In this document: in pieces, positions 41,841 through 50,283 of the stretch
Numbering within the stretch: position 1 is the stretch's first letter
Layout: each line of letters opens with the position of its first letter
Source: Allofournierella massiliensis
GTDB taxonomy: Bacteria; Bacillota; Clostridia; Oscillospirales; Ruminococcaceae
DNA: 64,000 bases
Direction of reading: 5' to 3'
Assembly: GCF_004345265.1 (NCBI RefSeq)
Contig: NZ_SLUM01000006.1
Span: 87,365-151,364 of the forward strand
Position numbers and translations under genes: made by a program
The notes under the pieces: model-generated
Seen by the model: only the letters and a program-made list of their open reading frames with translations
Told to the model about the DNA's origin: nothing
Database searches by the model: none

Positions 41841-42568
41841 AAGGCGCTGCCTCCGGTGATGGGCAGCGTTACGCCGGTGATGAAGCCGGCCTCATCGCTG
41901 AGCAGGAAGGCCATGGCGGGCACCACGTCGCTGGGGCGGGCGTTGCGGCCCATGGGGTTGGCCTCGGCGCTGGCCTGCACGATCAGGTCGCTGGTCTCAG
42001 CCAGGAACTTAGTCTCCATCATGCTGGGGGCCACGCAGTTCACGGTTACGCCGAAGCTGGCATAGTCTGCGGCCAGGCTTTTGGCCAGACCGGCCAGAGC
42101 ACTTTTGGCCATTACATAGGCGGCGGTGTTCTTGGGAGGCATACCCAGCAGATAGCTGGTGAGCATGAACAGAACCCGGCCCTTTCTGGCCTTGGCCATG
42201 GCGGGCACGAAGGCCTTGCACAGGGCTACCGCGCTGCGCACCTGCACCGACAGGTCCAGTTCGAAACGCTCCTCGTCGAACTTCTTGAATTTGGTGTTTA
42301 CCACCCGCAGGGCGGGCAGGTGCACAAAATGGGTGGGAGCGGGGCAGTTCTTCTGCACGTCCTCGATAAAGGCGCACAGCGCCGCCTCATTGGTCAGATC
42401 CACATCGTAGGTGCGGATGGCGCCGGGGTGTGCCTTGCACAGGTCGGCCAGCCCCTTCAGATCGCCCGCACCCTGGGCTATGAACAGATCGCCCTCCTGA
42501 TACAGCCGCTCGATCAGCGCGCAGCCCACATCGCTGGAAGCGCCGGTGATCAGATATACATTGCCCAT
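41837..42568 (-). CDS. SDR-family oxidoreductase
   Basis: Short-chain dehydrogenase/reductase of 243 residues, FabG-like in length. Cofactor motif TGASSDVGCALIE near residue 7. Catalytic Ser in LTSYLLG near 137 and Y-x3-K in AYVMAKSALAGL near 151. C-terminal DEAGFITGVTLPITGG is standard. In its operon context (acyl carrier protein, MaoC) a 3-ketoacyl-ACP reductase role is plausible. AAGGAGG precedes the ATG. Confidence 0.85.
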   Translation of the reverse strand: MGNVYLITGASSDVGCALIERLYQEGDLFIAQGAGDLKGLADLCKAHPGAIRTYDVDLTNEAALCAFIEDVQKNCPAPTHFVHLPALRVVNTKFKKFDEERFELDLSVQVRSAVALCKAFVPAMAKARKGRVLFMLTSYLLGMPPKNTAAYVMAKSALAGLAKSLAADYASFGVTVNCVAPSMMETKFLAETSDLIVQASAEANPMGRNARPSDVVPAMAFLLSDEAGFITGVTLPITGGSAL

Positions 42569-42578
42569 AAAGTCCTCC

Positions 42579-42995
42579 TTATTTTGCCACGCCCGCCTTG
42601 ATGACGCCGCGGGTCACTTTTTTGCCGTCCTGATTGGTGATGGTTGCCTTGATGGTGATTTCGCCGAATACCTCGTTCACCTCGTCTACCTTGCCGGTGA
42701 TGGTCAGGGTGTCGCCGATGAAGATGGGCTTGGCGAATTTGGATTCCACGCTGTGCAAAAGGCAGTGCTCTCCGGGCAGGTAGACACCCGCCAGCGTGGA
42801 AAAGAAGCTGGCGCCCAGCATGCCGTAAACCACCCGGCCGGGAAAACCGCGCCCGGCGGCGTATTCTTCGCTCATGTGGATGGGGCTGTTGTCGCCGGTG
42901 ATGGCGTAAAAGGCGTCCATCATTTCGGCGGTCACGGTCACGGTGAAGCTTTCGGTCATGCCGGGGGTGATGTCCGCCAGAGTGTAGCTGTTCAT
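42579..42995 (-). CDS. MaoC-family (R)-hydratase / dehydratase
   Basis: Hot-dog fold enzyme of 138 residues with the (R)-specific enoyl hydratase motif: ITGDNSPIHMSEEYAAGRGF, then GRVVYGML, where Asp and His are the catalytic pair. It would interconvert enoyl- and 3-hydroxyacyl-thioesters. The ATG at 42995 follows AGGAGG by 11 bases. It lies between the acyl carrier protein and SDR genes. Confidence 0.87.
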   Translation of the reverse strand: MNSYTLADITPGMTESFTVTVTAEMMDAFYAITGDNSPIHMSEEYAAGRGFPGRVVYGMLGASFFSTLAGVYLPGEHCLLHSVESKFAKPIFIGDTLTITGKVDEVNEVFGEITIKATITNQDGKKVTRGVIKAGVAK

Positions 42996-43032
42996 AATGG
43001 ATATGTCCTCCTTTGAAAAAGGGCTCAAACAG

Positions 43033-43065
43033 AAAAGGGGCCGGGCTCGCAGCCCAGCCCCTTTT
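43033..43065 (-). terminator. Hairpin inside the acyl-ACP operon, possible attenuator
   Basis: AAAAGGGGCCGGGCT pairs with AGCCCAGCCCCTTTT around CGC (one mismatch). On the minus strand four T follow, so partial termination between the ACP and MaoC genes is possible. Confidence 0.55.
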
Positions 43066-43073
43066 GCGATTGT

Positions 43074-43316
43074 TTACGCGGTCAGACGCTCGATCAGATC
43101 CAGCAGGTCGCCCACGTTCTCCAGGCCGCGCACGTCGTCCAGCTTGAACTTCAGGCCGAACTTCTTCTCCATGGCGGTCAGCAGGTTGATCTGCTCCAGG
43201 CTGTCCCAATCCTCGATGTCGTCGGCGCAGGTTTCGCGGGTGATCACCAGCTCCTCGTCGTCGAAGTTGTCGCGGAAGATCTGCTGTACGGCGTCAAAAA
43301 TGCTCTGCTTATCCAT
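43074..43316 (-). CDS. Stand-alone acyl carrier protein
   Basis: 80-residue acidic ACP. The 4'-phosphopantetheine attachment Ser is S39 in DWDSLEQINLL. It differs from the fatty-acid AcpP pattern (DSLD), as expected for a dedicated ACP. The start is preceded by AAAGGAG, 15 bases after the FkbH-like gene. It is the probable carrier for the group loaded by that protein. Confidence 0.92.
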   Translation of the reverse strand: MDKQSIFDAVQQIFRDNFDDEELVITRETCADDIEDWDSLEQINLLTAMEKKFGLKFKLDDVRGLENVGDLLDLIERLTA

Positions 43317-43331
43317 TTGAAAAACTCCTTT

Positions 43332-45110
43332 TTAAACGATCTCGATCTCCATCACACCGCACTGGGGCTCGTAGCCTGCAAAGCCGGTGAATTCGAAGGT
43401 CAGGTTGCCCTGGTCGTCCTGGGCGGTTTGTTCAAAACCGATTGTAGCATAAAAATCGCGAACGAGCAAATTTTTTGCGGTGGGATAGTAGTGGCCCACG
43501 ATCTTTTCCACACCGGCAGCGGCGGCGCGGCGCACCATCTCATCGAACATGGCGTGCTCCAGCCGACGCTTGAAGGTGCGGCAGCTCATGATCCACAGGT
43601 CCATATCCAGCACATTACCCTCGATGTGGCCGATCATGGCGGTGACCAGACCGTTGTCACCGAACTTGTCCACCAGGCGGCCGTACAGGGTGATGTAGCC
43701 CGGATCGGTCATAATGCTCTCGATCTCGGCGGCGGTGTAGCGGCGGGTGGTCAGGTTGAACTGGTTGGTCTTGTTGATCAGCTGGGTGATGCGCTCGGCG
43801 TGGGGCTCGTCAAAGGCGCCGATCTCGCAGTGCATCTCCAGACTCTTCAGATAGTCGTTGTAATCGCCGAAGCTCTGCTCCAGCTGAGCCCGCTCCAGAT
43901 TCTGCTTGTACATGCTGGCCCGCTTCTTGTCGTCGGCCGAGAGGGTGGTCACCTCGAAGTAGCCGCTGCGGTCGATGGCTGCGATGTACTCCTCCGGTGC
44001 GCCCAGCTCGGGCACGGTCACGCCGGGCAGCTCCTGGCGCACGATTTCCCGCTCGGCGGGGTTGTCGTCCACAAACACGAAGCTCTCAGGCAGGATGTTG
44101 ATCTCCTGGGCCATGGCGGCGATGTTCCGGCTCTTGGGCTCCCAGTTGGCCTTGAAGCAGAGGAAATCGTCCCGCTTGAGCACGGTGTCTGCCCGCTCGA
44201 AGCCGGTCAGGGCGATTTTCTCCTCGTTTTTGCTGCATACGTTCAGAAGGATGCCCAGCTTGGACAGCTCCTTTAAGTAGCTCTGGAACTCCGCGTAGGC
44301 CATGCCGGCGGGGGTTTCGTTGCCCATCACGATGCCCTCGGGGCCGTCGTCACCGATGATGCCGCCCCATAGGGTGTTGTCCAGATCCAGCGCCAGGGCC
44401 TTTTTGTTCTTACCCAGCAGGCTCTTGATGATGTTGGCCACGCTCTGGCACAGGTAGGGGATGCAGTCGATGCTCACCGCGTACTTGTAGGCGTACCAGG
44501 CAGTCTGGCTGCTGAAGGCGTCCATGCCGTGTACCGCCTGCAGGTAAGCCAGATCGTTCAGGTAAAGGTTCGGGGTGGCTTCGGCCAGAGAAGCCAGCTT
44601 TTCGTTCAGCTGGCGCACGAAGCGCACCCGGCCGTGGCAGTCCACGCCCTCCCGGTTGCCCATCACCCGGTAAACCGGCAGATCGAAGTTGTTGGCAATG
44701 ACCGGGCAGCCGAAGGCCAGCGCAGCGCGGATGGCCTGCTCGAAGCGGCTGTATTCCGCGTTCAGCTTTTCCTCCACCCGGGCGGGCTCGTCGGAAATGT
44801 CCGGCCAGAGCTTGATGTTGCGCACGCTGGTGTGGATATAGATCACATCCGGGGCGAACTCCTTCAGCGAGCCGTCGTCAAACACCAGATTTTCATAGAA
44901 CAGGGCATAGGCGCCCTCGTGGAAGGTGGGCTTGATACCGTTTTCCAGCAAAAACAGTTCCAGAATATTTTTGATCTCGCCAATGGTGCTGCCGCTCATA
45001 ATGGCGACCTTTTTCTCAATCAGACCCTGTTTCTCCAGCAGCTGGCGCTTGAGGCTGCGCTTTTTCTGCAGCAGATAGGCCGGGTCCAGAGGATAATCAA
45101 AACAGTTCAC
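43332..45110 (-). CDS. FkbH-like HAD-IIIC phosphatase / glyceryl-ACP synthase-like protein
   Basis: 592 residues. The N-terminal ~230 residues are the FkbH-type SGNH-like region. The HAD-IIIC core has D242-L-D244-N-T-L-W followed by GGIIGDDG, with VDDNPAEREIV near residue 345. The C-terminal part is a GNAT-like domain (LMTDPGYITLYGRLVDKFGDNGLV). FkbH proteins take the glyceryl unit from 1,3-bisphosphoglycerate, dephosphorylate it and load it on an ACP. Start chosen at GTG 45110, where AGGAGG is nine bases upstream; further upstream the frame runs through non-family sequence. First gene of a five-gene operon. Confidence 0.85.
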   Translation of the reverse strand: MNCFDYPLDPAYLLQKKRSLKRQLLEKQGLIEKKVAIMSGSTIGEIKNILELFLLENGIKPTFHEGAYALFYENLVFDDGSLKEFAPDVIYIHTSVRNIKLWPDISDEPARVEEKLNAEYSRFEQAIRAALAFGCPVIANNFDLPVYRVMGNREGVDCHGRVRFVRQLNEKLASLAEATPNLYLNDLAYLQAVHGMDAFSSQTAWYAYKYAVSIDCIPYLCQSVANIIKSLLGKNKKALALDLDNTLWGGIIGDDGPEGIVMGNETPAGMAYAEFQSYLKELSKLGILLNVCSKNEEKIALTGFERADTVLKRDDFLCFKANWEPKSRNIAAMAQEINILPESFVFVDDNPAEREIVRQELPGVTVPELGAPEEYIAAIDRSGYFEVTTLSADDKKRASMYKQNLERAQLEQSFGDYNDYLKSLEMHCEIGAFDEPHAERITQLINKTNQFNLTTRRYTAAEIESIMTDPGYITLYGRLVDKFGDNGLVTAMIGHIEGNVLDMDLWIMSCRTFKRRLEHAMFDEMVRRAAAAGVEKIVGHYYPTAKNLLVRDFYATIGFEQTAQDDQGNLTFEFTGFAGYEPQCGVMEIEIV

Positions 45111-45199
45111 AGCAAAATTCCTCCTTGCACAAATCATGACCTGCCGGAAAGCGGCGGTCAAAGCCACGGGCGCAAGCGGGGCCCGTCACATTCAGTTTG

Positions 45200-45228
45200 A
45201 TTATACTATAAACCCCGGCGGCACGCAA
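45200..45228 (-). promoter_or_regulatory. Promoter of the FkbH-ACP operon
   Basis: On the minus strand TTGCGT (complement of 45223-45228), 17-base spacer, TATAAT (complement of 45200-45205). Confidence 0.7.
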
Positions 45229-45232
45229 CGCG

Positions 45233-45529
45233 TCACAGGCCAAAATCCTCCAAAAGGCGCTGCAGCTGTTCACGGTTTTCCAGCGGGATGCCCGCCTGCA
45301 GGCTCAGCACATCGTTTTCCGGCAGCAGGTGGGTATAAACATCGTACACCTCCACCGGCTGCTCCGCTTCACCGGATTCGAACAGGGCCAGCCTGCCGTG
45401 CCAGTCCCGCAGGGTATAGCTGCTTTCGGGTGCTTCTTCTTCGAAAGGGCGCAGCATAAACACAGCCACGCTGGCAGCAAGCCCCAGCGCACAAAGCAGA
45501 GCAAGAAGATAGATCCATACTTTCGGCAT
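45233..45529 (-). CDS. Small single-pass membrane protein, BofC C-terminus-like
   Basis: 98 residues: one N-terminal helix (about 5-27), then a soluble domain containing WHGRLALFESG and LPENDVLSLQAGIPLENREQLQRLL, ending in EDFGL. This matches a widespread clostridial small-protein pattern related to the BofC C-terminal domain; function unknown. AGAGGTGA precedes the ATG. Its end adjoins the FkbH operon promoter. Confidence 0.6.
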   Translation of the reverse strand: MPKVWIYLLALLCALGLAASVAVFMLRPFEEEAPESSYTLRDWHGRLALFESGEAEQPVEVYDVYTHLLPENDVLSLQAGIPLENREQLQRLLEDFGL

Positions 45530-45817
45530 AGTGATTCACCTCTTTGAAAACAGTATGGCCCGAACAGGGCGGTTTCAAACGGAGAGATGTGAAATTCGGT
45601 TTTTGCTGTACTTGCGGCAGGCAGTTGTGGTATAATATCAAAATAGGCAGGGTAGGGCCTGAATGTGAAAGCTTTCTGAAAACGGCTTTCAGGGTCTGCC
45701 CGGCTTTGCTGAAAAAGCGGCTTCGGCGTTTTTTGGCAGGGCTGCCCGGGGCAAAAATACCCTGCGGCGATGCCTGAAATAAAACAATGAATCATTTCCG
45801 CAAAGGAGGCGGTCCCC
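45530..45817 (+). promoter_or_regulatory. Promoter and structured leader of the penicillin-binding protein gene
   Basis: An extended -10 promoter TGG-TATAAT lies at 45628-45636. The leader contains an A/T-rich hairpin (AAAAAGCG...CGTTTTTT, about 45711-45732) that resembles a weak terminator. GCAGGG (45736-45741) and CCCTGC (45760-45765) form a second stem. AAAGGAGG is at 45802-45809. Confidence 0.4.
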
Positions 45818-46045
45818 ATCGAAAACAACGAACACCGCAATATCCGGCGCCCGCAGAACAGCCAGAGTGGCCAGAGTGCACTCCGCCGGGTAAACCGTAC
45901 GCCCGGTGCGGGTACGCAGCGCACGGTCAACCGCAGTGCGGCGGTCGGCGCCCAGCGCAGCACCGGTGCGCCGAGAAGCGGCGGGCAGGGCTCTTCCGGT
46001 GCGCCCCGTTCCGGCGGACATACCCCCAAAAAGAAAAAGAGTGGT
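45818..46045 (+). other. Probable N-terminal extension of the PBP, starting at ATC
   Basis: This stretch is in frame with the penicillin-binding protein gene and has no stop. It encodes a basic Arg/Gln/Ser/Gly-rich tail ending in HTPKKKKSG just before the membrane helix, as in many class A PBPs. AAAGGAGG lies eight bases before ATC at 45818; no ATG, GTG or TTG exists in frame between the stop at 45788 and the GTG at 46046. Confidence 0.5.
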
Positions 46046-48340
46046 GTGCGCCGTTTCTTCGGCGGTTTGTTCCGGTTTATCGCTGTATGCATCTGTCTGG
46101 GTGTGATGGTTGCCAGCGTGGCGGCTGTGGCACTGAGCCTGTATCTGGTGGAAGCCACTGCTGACGACAATCTGGACCTGACCGAGGTCAAGCTGGCCCA
46201 GACCACCTGGATCATGGCGCAGGACCATGAGACCGGCGAGTGGGTGGAATACGAGGATTTCTACCGCACCAATAACCGTGAGTGGGCCGAGCTGAGCGAG
46301 ATCGAGTCCAGCCCGTATCTGAAGTGGGCCTTTATCTGCACCGAGGATAAGGACTTCTACGAGCACCACGGCGTGAGCTTCAAGCGTACCATCGCCGCGG
46401 CCATCAATGAGTACACCCCCATCAAGCTGTTTGGCAGCCGGCAGGGTGCGTCCACCCTGGAGCAGCAGCTCATCAAGAACCTTACCGGCGACGATGAGCA
46501 GGACGCCATGCGCAAGGTGCGTGAGATCTTCCGCGCCTGGGGTCTGGACAACCGATACAATAAGGACACGATTCTGGAGACCTATCTGAATACCATCAGC
46601 CTCACCGGCAACACTGCCGGCGTAAAGGCAGGCGCCATCCAGTACTTTGGCAAGGATGATCTGAGCCAGCTGACCGCCGCCGAATGCGCCAGCATTGCGG
46701 CGATCACCAAGAGCCCCAATACCTACAATCCCTACAAAAACCCGGAAGAGCATCTGCAGCGCCGTAATGTGATGCTGGAAAACATGTACGAGCAGGGCCA
46801 TCTGACCGAGGAAGAGTATAATGAGGCGGTGAATTCGCCCCTGACTCTGGCCGAGACGGATACCGACAGCTCCACCAGCACCGGCGTTCGCTCCTATTTC
46901 AGCGATGCGGTTTACACCGCGCTGAAGCAGCAGCTGGTGGACGAGCTGGGCTGGACCGAGGCTGAGGCAGAGAACGAGATCTTCAACGGCGGTCTGCGCA
47001 TCTACGCCACTGTGGATCCCTATCTGCAGGAAGAGATGGAAAAGATGCTGCTGAACGAGGACGAGAGCATTCCCTGGATGGAACGGGAAGAGGAGTTCGA
47101 GCTTGGCAGCAAGACCGAGGAGGATCTGGCCGAGGAGGAGGGCGTTGTTTACAACGAGGACGGCACCCTCAAGACCAAGACCGACAAGGACGGCAAGGTT
47201 TACTATTATAAGACGGTTCACAGCCAGGTGGCCATGGTCACCATGAACTACGAAGGTGAGATCAAGGCGCTGGTGGGCGGTCTGGGTGAAAAGACCACCG
47301 ATCTGAGCCTGAACCGGGCCAATGTGGCACGGCAGACCGGTTCTACCATGAAGCCCATCGCCGCCTATTCTCTGGGCATTGATATGGGCTGGATCAACTA
47401 CTCCACCAACTTTGTGGATATGGGTGTTGGCAAGGTGCTGCTGGATAACCAGAAAAACAATTATCCGCAGTACCGGGACAAGATGTTCGAAAACGACGCA
47501 CCCGAGGTACTGGCCAATCCCGGCATCTGGCGCGACTGGCCTCAGAACTATGTGACCAGCACCGGCCACGGCGAGCGCACCGTGAATGTGAACTACGCTC
47601 TGGCTCAGTCCCTGAACACCGTTGCGGTGCAGGTGGGCCAGCTGGTGGGTGTGGAGTCCATGTACACCTTTGCCAAGGATACTGTGGGCATGTCTCACCT
47701 GAATGAAAACGATATGGACCTTGCTCCCATTGTGCTGGGTAGCCAGAACGGCGGCGCCACTCCCATCGAGCTGGCGGGCGCCTATCTGATGTTCGGCAAT
47801 GGCGGCGAGTATGTGACCCCGCACCTGTATACCCGTGTGGAGTATGCCACCACCGGCGAGGTGCTGATCGACAATGAGGTCAACGTGGTGCACACCCAGG
47901 CCATCAAGGAAAGCACTGCCATGATCATGAACCGGCTGCTGCAGGGCGTTCTGGGTTCCAGCGGTACCGCCAGCGGCATGAAGCCCAGCGGCGAGATGGA
48001 AGCAGCTGCCAAGACCGGTACCACCACCGACAACAAGGACTATACCTTTGTCGGCCTGACCCCCCATTATGTGACCAGCATGTGGTGGGGCTACGACAAG
48101 CCTTACGATATGAGCAAGGCGGGCGCCAAGAACGCCAAGGCCATCCAGAAGGTATGGAAATCCTATATGGAAACCGTGCAGGAGGGCCTGGAGGTCAAAC
48201 AGTTCCCGGTGAGCGAGGACGTTAAGACCGCCGCCTTCTGTGTGGACAGCGGCGATCTGGCCGGAGCAAACTGCCCCAACCGGCAGACCGGCTATTACAC
48301 TGCCGACAACATGCCCGGCACCTGTGCCATGCATCCGTAA
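46046..48340 (+). CDS. Class A penicillin-binding protein (PBP1a type)
   Basis: Bifunctional peptidoglycan synthase at the outer face of the membrane. Counting from the GTG: membrane helix about 9-33. Transglycosylase (GT51) has EDKDFYEHHGV near 107, RQGASTLEQQLIKN near 132 and the RKVREI region. Transpeptidase has S433-T-M-K436, S522-L-N and K656-T-G. Length 764 aa. This GTG lacks a ribosome binding site; translation probably begins upstream at 45818. A terminator follows. Confidence 0.92.
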   Translation: MRRFFGGLFRFIAVCICLGVMVASVAAVALSLYLVEATADDNLDLTEVKLAQTTWIMAQDHETGEWVEYEDFYRTNNREWAELSEIESSPYLKWAFICTEDKDFYEHHGVSFKRTIAAAINEYTPIKLFGSRQGASTLEQQLIKNLTGDDEQDAMRKVREIFRAWGLDNRYNKDTILETYLNTISLTGNTAGVKAGAIQYFGKDDLSQLTAAECASIAAITKSPNTYNPYKNPEEHLQRRNVMLENMYEQGHLTEEEYNEAVNSPLTLAETDTDSSTSTGVRSYFSDAVYTALKQQLVDELGWTEAEAENEIFNGGLRIYATVDPYLQEEMEKMLLNEDESIPWMEREEEFELGSKTEEDLAEEEGVVYNEDGTLKTKTDKDGKVYYYKTVHSQVAMVTMNYEGEIKALVGGLGEKTTDLSLNRANVARQTGSTMKPIAAYSLGIDMGWINYSTNFVDMGVGKVLLDNQKNNYPQYRDKMFENDAPEVLANPGIWRDWPQNYVTSTGHGERTVNVNYALAQSLNTVAVQVGQLVGVESMYTFAKDTVGMSHLNENDMDLAPIVLGSQNGGATPIELAGAYLMFGNGGEYVTPHLYTRVEYATTGEVLIDNEVNVVHTQAIKESTAMIMNRLLQGVLGSSGTASGMKPSGEMEAAAKTGTTTDNKDYTFVGLTPHYVTSMWWGYDKPYDMSKAGAKNAKAIQKVWKSYMETVQEGLEVKQFPVSEDVKTAAFCVDSGDLAGANCPNRQTGYYTADNMPGTCAMHP

Positions 48341-48352
48341 AAATCCAAGTTG

Positions 48353-48394
48353 AAAAAGCCCGCTGTGCGCCGTGAACGCACAGCGGGCTTTTTT
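48353..48394 (+). terminator. Terminator after the PBP gene
   Basis: AAAAAGCCCGCTGTGCG pairs with CGCACAGCGGGCTTTTTT around CCGTGAA. Confidence 0.93.
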
Positions 48395-48472
48395 GTGCAT
48401 TCTGTGCATACAAAATAGAACGCGGGTGAGAAATGTGCGGGTTTTCACAAAATTAAAACAGCATCTTGCGTT

Positions 48473-48500
48473 TTGATACGCTAAAGTGGTACACTATACA
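48473..48500 (+). promoter_or_regulatory. Promoter of the ACT-hom-thrB-lysC cluster
   Basis: TTGATA (48473-48478), 16-base spacer, TATACA (48495-48500). An alternative is TTGCGT with TACACT. The leader is short, leaving no room for a leader-peptide attenuator. Confidence 0.5.
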
Positions 48501-48542
48501 CATGCGTAAAAACAAATGTGTTCAAGGGGTGTACAAAACAGC

Positions 48543-48968
48543 ATGAAACGGCATTTTCTGATGGTGGACGCAGCGGTCCTGCCCGAGGTGTTTCTGAAGG
48601 TTCTCAAGGCAAAGGAGCTGCTCGCCAGCGGCGAAGCCCGCAACATCTCGGCGGCAACCCGGGCGGTGGATCTTTCCCGCAGTGCGTTCTATAAATATAA
48701 GGATTGTATTTTCGATGCCCGCAGCACCCAGCAGATCATCACTGTGCTGGCTACCCTGCTGGATGAAACCGGCGCATTGCAGGCGCTTCTGGGCGGGATT
48801 TCCGCAGCAGGCGGCAGCGTGGTTACCATCAATCAGGCCACTCCGGAAAATGGCGCGGCTAAGGTTGAAGTCACCGTCCGCACCGATACCCTTCGGGTGA
48901 GCATTGAGGAGATGCTGGCCCAGCTGGCGCAGCAGCGTGCGGTGGTCGAGGTGCATCAGGGCGTATAA
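48543..48968 (+). CDS. UPF0735 / PheB-like ACT domain protein
   Basis: 141 residues. The N-terminal helix-turn-helix-like part has AATRAVDLSRSAFYKYKD near residue 37; the C-terminal ACT domain (LDETGALQALLGGISAAGGSV) probably binds an amino acid. Family members sit beside aromatic or threonine pathway genes and are thought to be regulatory, without a proven mechanism. Its position before hom suggests threonine or methionine sensing. The ATG at 48543 aligns with the family start; AAGGGG lies upstream. Confidence 0.85.
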   Translation: MKRHFLMVDAAVLPEVFLKVLKAKELLASGEARNISAATRAVDLSRSAFYKYKDCIFDARSTQQIITVLATLLDETGALQALLGGISAAGGSVVTINQATPENGAAKVEVTVRTDTLRVSIEEMLAQLAQQRAVVEVHQGV

Positions 48969-49050
48969 CGCCCCCAAAACGGCCGGAGGCCGTTTTTCCA
49001 TTTTTATCACAAGTGCCTGGCAGGCTCTGTGCGCCGGGCGGGGAGGATTT

Positions 49051-50268
49051 ATGATCAACATTGCGATCCTGGGCTTCGGTACCGTGGGCAGCGGCGTGTG
49101 GGATGTGCTGCAGAAAAATGCCGAACTCATTGCCCGACGGGCAGGTCAGGAAATTCGGGTCAAGCGGATCCTGGTGCTGGAGGTTACCGAAAACCCGGAG
49201 CTGTTCACCAGCAGCATCGACGATATTCTGAATGATCCGGAAATTACCATGGCAGCAGAGGCCATTGGCGGCGTGAAAGCCGCATATCCTTATGTGAAGG
49301 CGCTGCTTGCCAGCGGCCGTAGTGTGGTGACCAGCAACAAGGAGCTGGTGGCCACCCATGGCGCCGAGCTGCTGGCGCTGGCAAAAGAGAAGGGCGTGGC
49401 GTTTCTGTTTGAAGCCAGTGTGGGCGGCGGTATGCCCCTGATCACCCCCATGTGCCAGAGCATGCTGGCCAATCAGGTGAAGGAAGTATACGGCATTGTG
49501 AACGGTACCACCAACTATATGCTCACCCGCATGAGCCGGGAAAATATGAATTTTTCCGCCGCACTGAAAGAGGCGCAGCAGCTGGGCTACGCGGAGACCA
49601 AAGACCCCTCAGACGATGTGGACGGCCCGGACGCCTGCCGCAAAATTGCCATTCTGGCCAGCCTTGCTTTTGGCAAACAGGTTCACACACGGAACATTCC
49701 CACCCGAGGCATCCGGGGGCTGGAGCCCTTTGATCTGCGTGCCGCTGCCCGGCTGGGCTGTGCGGTAAAGCTGATTGCCTGGGCCCGGCAGACCGAGGCC
49801 GGCTCGGCAGTGGGCGTGGAACCCATGCTGGTGCCGCTGGAAAATCAGCTGGCCGGTGTGGAGGATGTGTTCAACGGCGTGCTGGTACGGGGTGACATGG
49901 TGGGCGATGTGTTTTTCTATGGCCGCGGTGCGGGCAAATTGCCTACCGCCAGCGCCATTGTTGCCGATCTGGCTCTGGCCGCTCAGCAGGGGGCGGCGGT
50001 GCATACCAGTATTTTCTGGGAGCCCTCTCCCGAGCTGCCTGCTCCGCTCACCAGCGGCGAACCGGCCACATATTATGTGCGAGTAAAGGGGCTTACGGCC
50101 TCCATGCTGCCCGGTCTGTATGGCGCCGGCGAACTTGTGGCGGACGATGGCGGTCAGGCCGCCTATCTGGCCGAGAACATTACCCCGAAGAAGCTCTATG
50201 AGGCGGCCCGTCAGGTCAAGGCTCTGGGCGGCAGCGTGCAGATGGAGCTGCGCCGGCTGGAGCAGTAA
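49051..50268 (+). CDS. hom: Homoserine dehydrogenase
   Basis: Reduces aspartate semialdehyde to homoserine in threonine and methionine synthesis. The Rossmann motif GFGTVGSGVWDVL is at residue 8. The catalytic region has GIVNGTTNYMLTRM near 150 and ETKDPSDDVDGPDACRK near 188. The C-terminal ACT domain begins near 330 (YYVRVKGLTASMLPGLYG). Length 405 aa. ATG at 49051 with GGGAGG upstream. thrB follows 15 bases later. Confidence 0.95.
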   Translation: MINIAILGFGTVGSGVWDVLQKNAELIARRAGQEIRVKRILVLEVTENPELFTSSIDDILNDPEITMAAEAIGGVKAAYPYVKALLASGRSVVTSNKELVATHGAELLALAKEKGVAFLFEASVGGGMPLITPMCQSMLANQVKEVYGIVNGTTNYMLTRMSRENMNFSAALKEAQQLGYAETKDPSDDVDGPDACRKIAILASLAFGKQVHTRNIPTRGIRGLEPFDLRAAARLGCAVKLIAWARQTEAGSAVGVEPMLVPLENQLAGVEDVFNGVLVRGDMVGDVFFYGRGAGKLPTASAIVADLALAAQQGAAVHTSIFWEPSPELPAPLTSGEPATYYVRVKGLTASMLPGLYGAGELVADDGGQAAYLAENITPKKLYEAARQVKALGGSVQMELRRLEQ

Positions 50269-50283
50269 GGAGGAAAAGGCAGT

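Noticed and set aside
45787..46164. Plus-strand ATG frame of 125 codons overlapping the PBP start
   Set aside because: It starts before the AAAGGAGG and gives an Arg/Pro-rich product in another frame; the PBP frame continues smoothly into the membrane helix, so this is not a frameshifted N-terminus.
45689..48448. Minus-strand open frame of 919 codons
   Set aside because: Antisense of the penicillin-binding protein gene.
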